DNA of 15,421 nt from Spirochaetales bacterium UBA1265 (GCA_002308475.1 DBVL01000042.1:24516-39936); one strand, 5' to 3'. Counted from the stretch's first letter, positions 1 through 8,159 are shown. The notes: generated from the sequence alone by a model not told the origin. A program made the numbers and translations.

Positions 1-1914
1 CTTGGAACAACCAACAGCTGCGTTGCAGTTATGGAAGGATCAGAACCTGTCGTTATGGCAAACTCAGAAGGTCAGAGAACTACACCTTCTATTGTAGGTT
101 TTACTGCTAAGGGAGACCGCCTTGTCGGCCAGCCTGCAAAGAACCAGATTGTTACAAACGCTGAGAACACTGTTTTCTCAATCAAGCGTTTCATGGGAAG
201 AAAGTACAAAGAAGTTCCAAGTGAACTGAGTATGATTCCTTATAAAGTAGAAGCCGGTCCGAATGATGCTATCAGAGTTAACATCAGAGGAAAGGAATAC
301 AGTCCTGAGGAGATTTCAGCAAATATTCTCCAGAAGATGAAGAAGACTGCTGAAGACTATCTTGGTGAGTCTGTTACTGAAGCAGTTATCACAGTCCCGG
401 CTTATTTCAATGACGCACAGCGCCAGGCAACCAAAGATGCTGGAAAGATTGCGGGTCTTGAGGTTAAGAGAATTGTTAACGAGCCTACAGCAGCCGCTCT
501 TGCATATGGATTCGGAAAGGACTCCTCAAAAGACGAGAAGATTGCTGTCTACGACCTTGGTGGCGGTACTTTTGATATTTCAATTCTTGAGTTGGGAGAT
601 GGAGTATTTGAAGTAAAGTCAACAAACGGAGATACACACCTCGGTGGAGATAACTTTGACCAGAGAATCATTGAGTGGATGGTAGATTCCTTCAAGAAAG
701 ATACAGGAATAGATCTTTCACAGGATAAGATGGCTCTTCAGCGTCTCAAGGAAGCTGCAGAGAAGGCGAAGATTGAGCTCTCAAGCTCTTCTTCAACAGA
801 TATCAACCTGCCGTTCATCTCAGCAGATGCTACAGGACCTAAGCACCTTTCCATGACTCTTACAAGAGCCGCATTCGAGCAGCTTGTAGATGACCTTATT
901 GAGAGAACAAAGGTTCCTTGCCAGAACGCTCTTAGAGATGCCGGACTGAGTGCTTCAGATATTGATGAAGTTATTCTTGTCGGTGGTTCAACAAGAGTTC
1001 CTAAGGTACAGGAAGTTGTAAAGGCCCTCTTCGGTAAGGAGCCGCACAAGGGAGTTAACCCGGATGAGGTTGTTGCCATGGGTGCAGCTATTCAGGGTGG
1101 TATTCTCGGTGGTTCTGTAAAGGACGTTCTTCTTCTGGATGTTACACCGCTCTCACTCGGTATTGAGACACTCGGTGGTGTTACAACAAGACTGATTGAG
1201 CGTAACACAACCATTCCTACAAAGAAGAGTCAGATCTTCTCAACAGCTGCTGACGGACAGACTGCTGTAAGCATCCATGTTCTTCAGGGTGAAAGAGAGA
1301 TGGCTTCCCAGAACAGAACTCTCGGAAACTTTGACCTGGTAGGTATTCCGGCAGCTCCACGTGGAGTTCCTCAGATTGAGGTTACATTTGATATTGATGC
1401 AAACGGTATAGTACATGTTTCAGCCAAGGATCTTGGTACCGGCAAGGAGCAGAGCATACAGATTCAGAGCTCAAGCGGTCTTGCTCAGGAAGAGATTGAC
1501 AAGATGGTCAAGGAAGCAGAGATGCATGCCGAAGAGGATAAGAGAGAGCGTGAGAAGATAGACGCCAGAAATAATGCTGACAGTCTTGTCTACAGCACAG
1601 AAAAGTCCCTGAAGGAGTATGGAGATAAGATTTCAGCTTCTGACAAGGGTGCTGTTGAGACAGCTCTTGAGGATCTGAAGAAGACTCTTGCAAACCAGAG
1701 CGCAACAGCTGAGGAGCTTAAGAGTAAGACAGAGGCTCTGCAGAATGCTTCCTATAAGCTTGCAGAGGCCATGTATAAGAATGCAAACCCGCAGGGTGGT
1801 GCTCAGGGCGCAGGTCCTGAAGGTGCCGGCCCGAATGCAGGCCCTGAAACAGGAGCTGGTAAGGGTCCTGATACCTCTTCTGCTTCTGATGCCGATTATG
1901 AGGTAGTCGATTAA
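1..1914 (+). CDS. dnaK: Chaperone protein DnaK (Hsp70), 5' end cut by window edge
   Basis: ATP-dependent cytosolic Hsp70 chaperone that binds unfolded peptides and cycles with DnaJ and GrpE. The reading frame is open from base 1 ([13 protein letters not shown]), which matches the usual start MGKIIGIDLGTTNS, so about 8 residues lie outside the window. The internal ATG at 31 is not the start. Visible are the phosphate motif DLGGGTFD (bases 553-576), the adenosine motif VGGSTRVPK (near 979), the interdomain linker DVLLL (1123-1137), the substrate-binding beta domain, the helical lid, and a Gly/Pro/Ala-rich tail ending in DADYEVVD. About 637 residues are visible, a normal length. A strong intrinsic terminator follows and dnaJ lies downstream. 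The usual upstream partners grpE and hrcA would be outside the window, which is inference. Nothing suggests damage. Confidence 0.98.
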   Translation, partial: LGTTNSCVAVMEGSEPVVMANSEGQRTTPSIVGFTAKGDRLVGQPAKNQIVTNAENTVFSIKRFMGRKYKEVPSELSMIPYKVEAGPNDAIRVNIRGKEYSPEEISANILQKMKKTAEDYLGESVTEAVITVPAYFNDAQRQATKDAGKIAGLEVKRIVNEPTAAALAYGFGKDSSKDEKIAVYDLGGGTFDISILELGDGVFEVKSTNGDTHLGGDNFDQRIIEWMVDSFKKDTGIDLSQDKMALQRLKEAAEKAKIELSSSSSTDINLPFISADATGPKHLSMTLTRAAFEQLVDDLIERTKVPCQNALRDAGLSASDIDEVILVGGSTRVPKVQEVVKALFGKEPHKGVNPDEVVAMGAAIQGGILGGSVKDVLLLDVTPLSLGIETLGGVTTRLIERNTTIPTKKSQIFSTAADGQTAVSIHVLQGEREMASQNRTLGNFDLVGIPAAPRGVPQIEVTFDIDANGIVHVSAKDLGTGKEQSIQIQSSSGLAQEEIDKMVKEAEMHAEEDKREREKIDARNNADSLVYSTEKSLKEYGDKISASDKGAVETALEDLKKTLANQSATAEELKSKTEALQNASYKLAEAMYKNANPQGGAQGAGPEGAGPNAGPETGAGKGPDTSSASDADYEVVD

Positions 1915-1935
1915 TCGATAATACGCTAAACTATC

Positions 1936-1965
1936 GGAGCTGTAATACGTTACAGCTCCTTTTTT
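1936..1965 (+). terminator. Intrinsic terminator after dnaK
   Basis: A perfect 10-bp stem GGAGCTGTAA / TTACAGCTCC (1936-1945 and 1950-1959) closes a TACG loop, a UNCG-type tetraloop, and is followed at once by six T (1960-1965). It starts 21 bases after the dnaK stop. It should end most dnaK transcripts and may lower dnaJ expression relative to dnaK, with read-through supplying dnaJ. Confidence 0.93.
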
Positions 1966-1989
1966 ACTAAAGTGATTACTAAAGTGATT
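1966..1989 (+). repeat. 12-bp perfect tandem duplication upstream of dnaJ
   Basis: The 12-mer ACTAAAGTGATT occurs twice head to tail (1966-1977 and 1978-1989), filling the space between the terminator T-run and the dnaJ ribosome binding site. It may be a slippage duplication or a doubled protein site. I see no good promoter in this short gap. Confidence 0.85.
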
Positions 1990-1999
1990 GGAAGAAAGA

Positions 2000-3154
2000 A
2001 TGGCAGATAAGAGAGATTATTATGAAGTGCTTGGTGTTTCAAAGACAGCAAGCCAAGAAGAAATAAAGAAGGCCTACAGGAAGCTTGCAGTTCAGAATCA
2101 TCCGGACAAGAACCCAGGGGATAAGGCTGCTGAAGAGCGTTTCAAGGAGGCCACTGAGGCCTATGAGGTTCTCGGAGACGAGAAGAAGAGACAGGCCTAT
2201 GACCAGTATGGTTTTGCGGGTGTTGACGGCCAGAGCGGTGGTTACAGCAGGGCCTACACTGACTTCAGTGATCTCTTTACAAGCGGAAGCTTCTCAAGTA
2301 TTTTCGGAGACCTGTTCGGCGGTGCCTTTGGAGGCAGAAGCTCGGGATTCGGCGGCTTTGGTTCTTACGGAGACAGTTATGGTGCTCCCAGAACAGGACA
2401 GAGTATAAGAGTAAATACGGAGATTACCCTTGAACAGGCAGATGCGGACTTCAAGAAAGAAGTTACCTATCACCATGAGGTAGCATGTGAGGCTTGTCAT
2501 GGAACAGGAAGCAAGAAGGGAAAGAACTCAAAGAAGACCTGCCCGACCTGCGGAGGTTCCGGACAGCTCAGACAGTCCCGAGGTTTCTTCTCCATGGCTC
2601 AGACGTGTCCCACCTGCGGTGGTAGTGGTTATGTAATAGATGACCCGTGTGACATCTGTCATGGAAGCGGTACAGTTAGAAAGAACCAGACCATAAGAGT
2701 GACCATTCCTGCCGGTGTTGAAGACGGGCAGGATATAGTCCTTGGAGGAATGGGGAATGCCGGCCCTAACGGTGCTCCTCCGGGAGACCTGTATCTGAGG
2801 GTGAATATAAGGCCCCACAAGTACTTCATACGCCAGGGTCAGGACCTGTTTGTACAGATACCCATCTCATTTACCCAGGCAGCTTTAGGTCTGGAGATAG
2901 AGGTCAAGAATCTGGTTGGACAGACCATAAAGGTAGATATTCCCGCAGGCATTCAGAACGGAGAGCTTATCAGGGTAAAGGGTCAGGGACTTCCAAGATA
3001 CAAGAGCTCAGCAAGCCGTGGAAACATGTATATAAAGGTTCAGATAAACACGCCTAAGCATGTGGGAATAAAGGGAAAGCAGATACTGAAGAGTCTTTCA
3101 GAGGCTCTCGGAGAGGACTCCAGTCCTACTCCGGTGCGCTTTGATGAGGAGTAA
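2000..3154 (+). CDS. dnaJ: Chaperone protein DnaJ (Hsp40)
   Basis: Co-chaperone that delivers unfolded proteins to DnaK and stimulates its ATPase. The 384-residue protein has the full type I layout: J domain with HPD at residues 34-36, a Gly/Phe-rich linker at about 75-130, four zinc-finger repeats (CEACHGTG 163-170, CPTCGGSG 181-188, CPTCGGSG 203-210, CDICHGSG 217-224), then the two C-terminal beta domains. The start is the ATG at 2000 ([13 protein letters not shown]), preceded by GGAAG at 1990-1994. A TTG at 1988 would add four residues and overlaps the binding site, so I reject it. It follows dnaK beyond a terminator. Its final codons hold the binding site of the next gene, so the two are probably cotranscribed and translationally linked. 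Confidence 0.97.
   Translation: MADKRDYYEVLGVSKTASQEEIKKAYRKLAVQNHPDKNPGDKAAEERFKEATEAYEVLGDEKKRQAYDQYGFAGVDGQSGGYSRAYTDFSDLFTSGSFSSIFGDLFGGAFGGRSSGFGGFGSYGDSYGAPRTGQSIRVNTEITLEQADADFKKEVTYHHEVACEACHGTGSKKGKNSKKTCPTCGGSGQLRQSRGFFSMAQTCPTCGGSGYVIDDPCDICHGSGTVRKNQTIRVTIPAGVEDGQDIVLGGMGNAGPNGAPPGDLYLRVNIRPHKYFIRQGQDLFVQIPISFTQAALGLEIEVKNLVGQTIKVDIPAGIQNGELIRVKGQGLPRYKSSASRGNMYIKVQINTPKHVGIKGKQILKSLSEALGEDSSPTPVRFDEE
3146..3151 (+). promoter_or_regulatory. Ribosome binding site of rlmB, inside the dnaJ 3' end
   Basis: GAGGAG lies within the last codons of dnaJ, six bases before the ATG at 3158. It fixes the rlmB start and couples its translation to dnaJ. Confidence 0.85.
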
Positions 3155-3157
3155 ACC

Positions 3158-3910
3158 ATGGGAGACAAGATAACCGGCATCCATGCCATAGAAGAGGCTT
3201 TGAAGAACGCTTCTCATGGCTCCACACTATATCTTCTCAAGGGAGACAAGAGAAATGCCTCCCTTGCACTTAAGGCGCAGGCAAACGGAAAGACTGCTGT
3301 AAAAAAGGTTTCTTCCGTAGAGCTGGATAAGTTGGCCGGATCCACGGACCATAGGGGTGCTGTTCTGGATATAGGGAGCAGGACTTCCGGTTCAAGGGGT
3401 GGAAGAATTCAGGAGACAACAGTTGATGAGTTCTGCAGAAGTCTCAAGGACGGACAACCGGCTCTTGTTCTTGCTCTGGATGAGATTACTGATCCTCACA
3501 ACCTGGGGGCCATACTGAGAAGCGCAGACCAGTTCTCTGCCGCCCTCATAATTGTTCCTGAAAGAAGAAGCGCCAGTGCGAACGAGACAGTAATCAGAAT
3601 CTCTTCCGGAGCTGCCCAGTATGTCAGACTTGCTACCGTTACAAACCTCTCACGTGAGCTTGAGGCCCTGAAGGACCATGGCTTTTGGGTTTACGGGGCA
3701 GACATGAACGGAGAGGCCTCCTACGGTACTTCCTTCAGCCCGAGAACAGTCATTGTCATGGGTAGTGAAGGCAGTGGTATGAGAGCCTTGGTGCGCGCCA
3801 AGTGTGACCATATAGTCAGCATTCCCATGAGCGGACATATAGACTCTCTGAATGTCTCTGTTGCTGCCGGAATACTTATGTACGAATACAGAAGAAACTT
3901 TCCTGCCTGA
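3158..3910 (+). CDS. rlmB: 23S rRNA 2'-O-methyltransferase, RlmB/TrmH (SpoU) family
   Basis: SAM-dependent SPOUT methyltransferase. By family, RlmB methylates the ribose of a guanosine in the peptidyl-transferase region of 23S rRNA (G2251 in E. coli). The 250-residue protein has an N-terminal RNA-binding substrate domain (about 1-80, starting GDKITGIHAIEEAL) and the three SpoU knot motifs: DPHNLGAILR (112-121, with the conserved N115 and R121), GSEGSGM (202-208), and IPMSGHIDSLNVSVA (222-236). These are intact, so it should be active. The ATG lies 3 bases after the dnaJ stop and behind a strong GAGGAG. The exact rRNA target cannot be told from sequence; it might instead be a TrmH-type tRNA enzyme, but the N-terminal domain favours RlmB. 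Confidence 0.9.
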   Translation: MGDKITGIHAIEEALKNASHGSTLYLLKGDKRNASLALKAQANGKTAVKKVSSVELDKLAGSTDHRGAVLDIGSRTSGSRGGRIQETTVDEFCRSLKDGQPALVLALDEITDPHNLGAILRSADQFSAALIIVPERRSASANETVIRISSGAAQYVRLATVTNLSRELEALKDHGFWVYGADMNGEASYGTSFSPRTVIVMGSEGSGMRALVRAKCDHIVSIPMSGHIDSLNVSVAAGILMYEYRRNFPA

Positions 3911-3933
3911 ATAATCTGTGGTACTATTTCCCC

Positions 3934-4806
3934 ATGGAAAATGACTATCAGGACATAAACATACCGGATCTGGTCAACAGACTTAATCCGAAGATTGGCA
4001 AACGTATTCCACATTTCCTCTATTCTTATTTCAATAAGATTCTTCACATAGATGAGCTGAATGATTTTTTCAGATCCATGTATGATCTGGACTCAAGAAG
4101 TTTTCTTGATGAGGTTGTCAGATATCTTAAGCTGAATATACGGATAGATGAACAGAGCTACAGGAATCTTGAATCTGTACGGAACCAGCACGTAATGGTT
4201 GCCTCAAACCATCCCTATGGCGGACCTGAGGCCATGGGTCTTTTGGATGTTCTTATAGACTATTTTCCAGATATAAAGCTTGTGGCGCAGGCTTTCCTGA
4301 AGGTGGTTAAGCCAATTCAGACCTGCTGTGTATTCAACAAAAAGGAAGTTAGGTCCCTGATGGACCATGTTGAGGACAAGAAGAGTGTTCTCATTTATCC
4401 GGCAGGTTTCTGTTCGAGAAAGCTTCCAAACCATGAGATTTTTGACTATGACTGGAAACCGTCGTTCCTTAAGATAGCAAAAAAGCTGGATATGCCTGTT
4501 CTGATAGTCCACACCTATGGACATCTGAGTAACAGGTTTTTCCGCTGGACACGTTTCAGAAAGATCTTCAATATCAGGGTTGCTCTTGAGTCAGCATATC
4601 TTGTGGATGAGATGTACCGCCTGCGTGGGAGCGAACTGCAAATGAGGATAGCTTCGCCTATACCGGCTTCAGTCTTTGATAACCGTTACACGCTGGAGCA
4701 GTGGACTGCCAAACTCAGGCAGTACTGCTTTAATCTGAGAACAGATCCTTCACTGGTTTTTGATCCTGAAATAGAGGTGACTCTTCCAAAAATATCGGCG
4801 TTTTAA
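3934..4806 (+). CDS. PlsC-like lysophospholipid acyltransferase ('putative hemolysin' type)
   Basis: Likely membrane-associated enzyme that moves an acyl chain to a lysolipid. The 290-residue protein has a short helical N-terminal part (1-85) followed by an acyltransferase core with SNHPYGGPEAM at 91-101 and IYPAGFCSRK at 154-163, which stands where PlsC enzymes have the FPEG motif. From memory, the closest relatives are the 'putative hemolysin' acyltransferases that read NHPLGGLDG. Here the acidic residue of the H-D pair is Glu (H93 and E99) rather than Asp. I see no obvious transmembrane helix. The ATG at 3934 lies 23 bases after rlmB with no clear ribosome binding site, but the N-terminal region matches the family, so I keep it. 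The substrate is unknown. It is probably the last gene of the dnaJ-rlmB unit. Confidence 0.75.
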   Translation: MENDYQDINIPDLVNRLNPKIGKRIPHFLYSYFNKILHIDELNDFFRSMYDLDSRSFLDEVVRYLKLNIRIDEQSYRNLESVRNQHVMVASNHPYGGPEAMGLLDVLIDYFPDIKLVAQAFLKVVKPIQTCCVFNKKEVRSLMDHVEDKKSVLIYPAGFCSRKLPNHEIFDYDWKPSFLKIAKKLDMPVLIVHTYGHLSNRFFRWTRFRKIFNIRVALESAYLVDEMYRLRGSELQMRIASPIPASVFDNRYTLEQWTAKLRQYCFNLRTDPSLVFDPEIEVTLPKISAF

Positions 4807-4846
4807 GCTCAAACTGGTTCTTCCAAGACTTTTCATGCTTGTCTCT

Positions 4847-4930
4847 GGTAGTCTATATTACCCCCTGGCCGATTGATTTAGTCTACCTTGGTATACTATT
4901 TGAGCCCTGCAGGGGTCATTTTAGACTACC
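4847..4930. repeat. Inverted repeat cluster (TAGTCTA / TAGACTA) in convergent gap
   Basis: GGTAGTCTA at 4847-4855 is the exact reverse complement of TAGACTACC at 4922-4930. A third related copy, TTTAGTCTACC at 4877-4887, can pair through TAGTCTA with the same right arm. The set encloses the small hairpin at 4901-4918. The gap lies between two convergent genes. It may be a bidirectional RNA fold or a protein site; I recognise no named element. Confidence 0.6.
4901..4922 (+). terminator. Possible weak terminator after the acyltransferase gene
   Basis: A short hairpin, TGA-G-CCC / GGG-G-TCA around a TGCA loop with one G-G mismatch (4901-4918), is followed by four T (4919-4922). The T-run is short, so termination would be weak. 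It reads only on the + strand, as the other strand has no T-run after the stem. Confidence 0.4.
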
Positions 4931-4958
4931 TGCAATCTGAAGCCAAAGCACAAGGTCT

Positions 4959-6245
4959 TCAGACTGAAGTTGAAACAGAATCAAAGAACTTGTTTCCTAT
5001 GTCCTCTCTGTGCCATGCGCCCTTGAAGTTTACGGCAGAGATGGAGCTGTAAACCTTCTTGTTGGCCTCAATTATGTTCTTTCCGCAGGCAACTGCCGTG
5101 GCAACTCTTCCTCCGGAGGTGTAGATGCCTTTATCTTCGCCTGTTTTCACTGCACCAAAGAAGAATCTGGGACAGTCGGCAGAGAAGAAAGAGAAGTAGG
5201 GGGCTGAAATGCTTCTGAGTTTCAGGCCTGTTCTGGGTTTTAAAGGATAGCCCTCACTGGCAATCACAACGCTTACAACACTGTCTCCTGTGGTCTGGAG
5301 AGTGACTGTTGAGAGCCGTCCCTCGTTCATGGCAGACATAATATCTACAACATCATTTTTAATGAGAGGAATGATTGTCTGGGCTGCGGGGTCATTGAAC
5401 CTGACATGGTAGTCAACAAACTTGAATTCGCCATTTCTGCTGACAACGGAGAATGTGATTATTCCCTTGTAGATGAGGTTTTCCTTTCTAAGACCTTCCA
5501 TTGTTGGATTTATGACCTGATTGTAGAGAGCGCTGAGGCGGCTGTAGTCCATGGGCACTGGGCATACTGCACCCATTCCACCTGTGGCAAGACCACCTTC
5601 TCCGTGCTCGGATTTGGTGTACTCGGAGCAGATTGGAAGCATGAGAGTTCCGCCGTTTCCATCAACAAAAAGGGAGATTGTAAGCGGTATGCCATCCGCC
5701 AGGTCCTCGAGTATGACAGGACTCTTGCCAATAAGGGTTTTTGCAAAATCTATCAGGGTTTCCTTGTCTGCGGAACGTACCATAACTCTGGAAGGAGAGA
5801 TATCATTCGGTTTGATTGCATAGGCTTTTCCCAAATTGGCGTTCAGAAATTCTTCCAGGCTATTAATATCTGTAAAGATTCTGTAGTCCGGCATGTTCAC
5901 GCCGTTTCTTCTTGCAAAGTCCTTGGCGAACTTCCTGTCGGCTTCCAGCTTCATGGCGTATGAGGGAGTGCCGAAGGTGTCTATTCCGTTGGCATTGAGA
6001 ACATCTACCACTCCAGACATGAGAGGAGCTTCGGTTCCAATGAAGACAAAGTCTATTGAGTTCTCCCTGCAGGCCTTGAGAACCTGCTCTCCGTTTGAGA
6101 TGTCTATGTGGCCTAGGCCTTTGGCAAAATCCTGTATGGCAGGGTTTGCCGGTGCCACAAACAAATCTTCAATCTGCTTACTTTTTGAGAACCACCATGC
6201 TGTTGCATGATCCTTAGCTCCAGAACCCAGAACAAGTACCCTCAT
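4959..6245 (-). CDS. PurD-like ATP-grasp protein (divergent phosphoribosylamine-glycine ligase)
   Basis: By family, PurD joins phosphoribosylamine and glycine using ATP, step 2 of purine synthesis. The 428-residue protein has the length and domain order of PurD: N-terminal fold (MRVLVLGSGAKDHA, GTEAPL at 70-75), ATP-grasp region with TGGMGA at 221-226, and a C-terminal domain with SGGR at 377-380. Signature motifs are altered. The start reads GAKDHA where PurD has GGREHA; the ATP loop reads KPNDISPSRVMV (145-156) where PurD has KADGLAAGKGV; the metal site reads DYHVRFNDPA (278-287) where PurD has EFNCRFGDPE. It may be an inactive or re-purposed paralogue, so I give no gene symbol. The ATG at 6245 has GGGAGAAG upstream. 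It is the last gene of the tatD-dus unit, with no other purine gene nearby. Confidence 0.75.
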   Translation of the reverse strand: MRVLVLGSGAKDHATAWWFSKSKQIEDLFVAPANPAIQDFAKGLGHIDISNGEQVLKACRENSIDFVFIGTEAPLMSGVVDVLNANGIDTFGTPSYAMKLEADRKFAKDFARRNGVNMPDYRIFTDINSLEEFLNANLGKAYAIKPNDISPSRVMVRSADKETLIDFAKTLIGKSPVILEDLADGIPLTISLFVDGNGGTLMLPICSEYTKSEHGEGGLATGGMGAVCPVPMDYSRLSALYNQVINPTMEGLRKENLIYKGIITFSVVSRNGEFKFVDYHVRFNDPAAQTIIPLIKNDVVDIMSAMNEGRLSTVTLQTTGDSVVSVVIASEGYPLKPRTGLKLRSISAPYFSFFSADCPRFFFGAVKTGEDKGIYTSGGRVATAVACGKNIIEANKKVYSSISAVNFKGAWHREDIGNKFFDSVSTSV

Positions 6246-6289
6246 ATTCTTCTCCCATGTTTATTCAGATAATAGTTTTTTGAAGGCCT

Positions 6290-7264
6290 TCAGGTCAATT
6301 GCCCAAGCTGGTCTTTGTACTCTTCTATTGTAAGTGCGCTTGAAATCATGTGTCTGACTTTTGCTCCGTTCTTTATTCCTTTAAGGTAGGCACAGACGTG
6401 TTTTCTCATTTCCCTGCATGCGGCATTTTCTCCAAGGATGGAACTTAAGCCTTGCAGATGGTACATGATCTTCTCTATTTTCATCTCAGTTGAGATTTCC
6501 GGGAGTTCTTCTCCGTTCAAAAGAGCTTTTGTCTGTCTGAAAATGAAAGGGTTTCCTATGGCTCCGCGGGCATACATGATTGCATCTACCCCGGTTTCCT
6601 TGAGCATGCGAACCCCATCTTCTGCTGTGAACAGATCTCCGGAGCCTATTATTATCCTGTCAGGAAAGTTCTCCTTGAGGGTTTTAAGTGTGCTCCAATC
6701 TGCATACGGGCTGTACAGCTGGCTCTTGGTTCTGGCGTGCATGGAAAGAGCATCTGCTCCGTTTTCAAAGGCTATGGATGCACATTCAAGGTAATTGATG
6801 CTCTTGCTGTCCCAGCCGGTTCTGATCTTGACGGTTACCGGCAGTCCGGTTTCTTCCTTGAGGGCTTTGACAATTCTTCCTATCTCTTCCGGGTTTTTCA
6901 TGAGGGCACTGCCGGCGCCTGTCTTGACTACCTTTGGAACCGGACAACCGCAGTTGAAGTCCAGAATCTGAGGATTTGCTTTCATGACTCTGGCACAGCT
7001 TCGGCGGGCTGTCTCTGCATCTGGAGCAAAAAGCTGGACGTTCAGAATCTTCTCATTGGGAGCGCGGGTCATGAGGTCAATGGTTTTTACACTGCCTCTG
7101 GCCACACCTTCACAGCTGACCATCTCAGTAACGCTCATGTCAGCGCCTTCTTCAAGACAGAGGCTTCTGAAAACCCTGTCAGTGTAGCCTGCCATAGGAG
7201 CAAGGAAGATATTGCCCTCGGCAGTTGTTTCTCCAAAGCGGATTGAGTGTAAAAGGTTTTTCAT
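6290..7264 (-). CDS. dusB: tRNA-dihydrouridine synthase, DusB/NifR3 family
   Basis: FMN-dependent enzyme that reduces uridine to dihydrouridine in the D-loop of tRNA using NADPH. The 324-residue protein shows the FMN-binding start APMAGYTDR (22-30), the active-site segment NCGCP (104-108) with C107 as the likely catalytic cysteine, KTGAGSALMKNP (114-125), K146 in VKIR, H176 in MHARTK, GSGDL (207-211), and ARGAIGNPFIF (232-242). The C-terminal REMRKH and LKGI motifs are typical of the NifR3/DusB group. Its ATG (7264-7262) shares one base with the tatD stop, so the two are translationally coupled. A 44-base gap separates it from the PurD-like gene. Which tRNA position it modifies cannot be read from the sequence. 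Confidence 0.92.
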   Translation of the reverse strand: MKNLLHSIRFGETTAEGNIFLAPMAGYTDRVFRSLCLEEGADMSVTEMVSCEGVARGSVKTIDLMTRAPNEKILNVQLFAPDAETARRSCARVMKANPQILDFNCGCPVPKVVKTGAGSALMKNPEEIGRIVKALKEETGLPVTVKIRTGWDSKSINYLECASIAFENGADALSMHARTKSQLYSPYADWSTLKTLKENFPDRIIIGSGDLFTAEDGVRMLKETGVDAIMYARGAIGNPFIFRQTKALLNGEELPEISTEMKIEKIMYHLQGLSSILGENAACREMRKHVCAYLKGIKNGAKVRHMISSALTIEEYKDQLGQLT

Positions 7265-8043
7265 CAGTCTTCTGCGGGCAGGTTAAAGGCCTTCAGGCTG
7301 TTTGCATAAAGGATTTCCGCCATTTCCTCAACATCTGTGTTTCTGATGGCCGCCACTGCTTTGAGCGTCTCGGGCAGGTATTCGGGGCGGTTTCTTCTCT
7401 TTGTGTAGAGGGCAGGAACCATGAAGGGAGACTCGCTCTCAATCAGGATTCTGTCCGCAGGCAGCTTCTCGACCGTCTCGACAAGTTTTCTTATGTTCTT
7501 GTACGTGATATTTCCTGCAAAAGAGAAGTAGATAGGCATGTCCAGAGCTTTCTGCGCCAGGGCCCAGTCTTCTGAGTAGCAGTGGAAGATGGCTCCCTTC
7601 TGAGGAATCTTTGTCCTGAGGATGTCTATTATGTCATTTCCAGCCTGTCTGTTGTGGATGATCACAGGAAGATCCGCCCTACGGGCAATCTCCAAATGTT
7701 TGATGAACAAATCAACCTGCACTGCTTTTGGTGCAAAGTTCTTCACATAATCCAGTCCGGTTTCTCCTATGGCTACAACTCTCTTGAGTTTCATCAGTTC
7801 CTGGAGCCTTGTTTCCCAACCGTCAATCTTGTTTCCGCTTTCCGAAGGAGAGACTCCTACAGCATGGTACACGTCAGAGGCGCTTCTGAGGTTGTTGTAG
7901 ATGACTTCAAAGTCAGTAAGGCTGTTGCAGATGGAGATAATGTGCTTGACTCCAACTCTCTTGGCGTATTGTACGGCAAGGAGCTGTTCAAGATAGTCTT
8001 CATGAATGAGACCGAGATGGCAGTGTGTATCAAATAAACGCAT
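7264..8043 (-). CDS. tatD: TatD-family metal-dependent hydrolase/DNase
   Basis: Amidohydrolase-fold metalloenzyme; family members are 3'-5' DNases or related phosphohydrolases. The 259-residue protein keeps DTHCHL (D5, H7, H9), GETGLDY with metal ligand E94, VIIH (H130) and FHCYSE (H154). Two family motifs differ. The segment usually reading ETD(A/S)P is ESESP, placing Glu at 204 instead of Asp, and the usual GxHPH stretch is GVSPSE (63-68), losing both His. Activity may be changed. The start at 8043 is fixed by GGGAGG five bases upstream; a longer form from 8100 would run through the promoter region. It is the first gene of a leftward unit with dus and the PurD-like gene. Confidence 0.87.
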   Translation of the reverse strand: MRLFDTHCHLGLIHEDYLEQLLAVQYAKRVGVKHIISICNSLTDFEVIYNNLRSASDVYHAVGVSPSESGNKIDGWETRLQELMKLKRVVAIGETGLDYVKNFAPKAVQVDLFIKHLEIARRADLPVIIHNRQAGNDIIDILRTKIPQKGAIFHCYSEDWALAQKALDMPIYFSFAGNITYKNIRKLVETVEKLPADRILIESESPFMVPALYTKRRNRPEYLPETLKAVAAIRNTDVEEMAEILYANSLKAFNLPAED

Positions 8044-8048
8044 TGTGG

Positions 8049-8054
8049 CCTCCC
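8049..8054 (-). promoter_or_regulatory. Ribosome binding site of tatD
   Basis: GGGAGG on the minus strand, five bases before the ATG at 8043. It decides the tatD start against the longer open frame beginning at 8100. Confidence 0.88.
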
Positions 8055-8090
8055 GTACCCGCAAAGCTGAGAGTTTTCCTTCCCCGTATA

Positions 8091-8119
8091 AAGATAACAT
8101 CCCTTTAAAAAAGCGTCAA
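8091..8119 (-). promoter_or_regulatory. Sigma-70-like promoter of the tatD-dus-purD-like unit
   Basis: On the minus strand TTGACG (8119-8114) and TATCTT (8096-8091) are separated by exactly 17 bases. Transcription would start near 8084, giving a leader of about 40 bases that holds the tatD ribosome binding site. No other good promoter is seen in front of dus or the PurD-like gene, which supports one transcript. Confidence 0.75.
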
Positions 8120-8130
8120 TTGAAGATGAA

Positions 8131-8159
8131 TTGACTATCATTTCTCTTGGTGGTAAGTT
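8131..8159 (+). promoter_or_regulatory. Candidate promoter of the PSP1/RicT gene
   Basis: TTGACT (8131-8136) and TAAGTT (8154-8159) are spaced by 17 bases. The predicted transcription start falls at about 8166-8168, at the ATG at 8167. The -35 is strong and the -10 moderate. It diverges from the tatD promoter. Confidence 0.5.

Noticed and set aside
4936..4963. TCTGAAG / CTTCAGA hairpin at the end of the PurD-like gene as its terminator
   Set aside because: The loop is 14 bases, the stem overlaps the stop codon, and no T-run follows on the minus strand.
5406..5963. 185-codon open frame on the + strand opposite the PurD-like gene
   Set aside because: It is antisense to a clear family match, has no recognisable domain and no ribosome binding site.
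6282..6291. Palindrome GAAGGCCTTC at the end of dus as a terminator
   Set aside because: In the direction of transcription it is followed by A, not T, it has no loop, and the PurD-like gene follows within the same unit.
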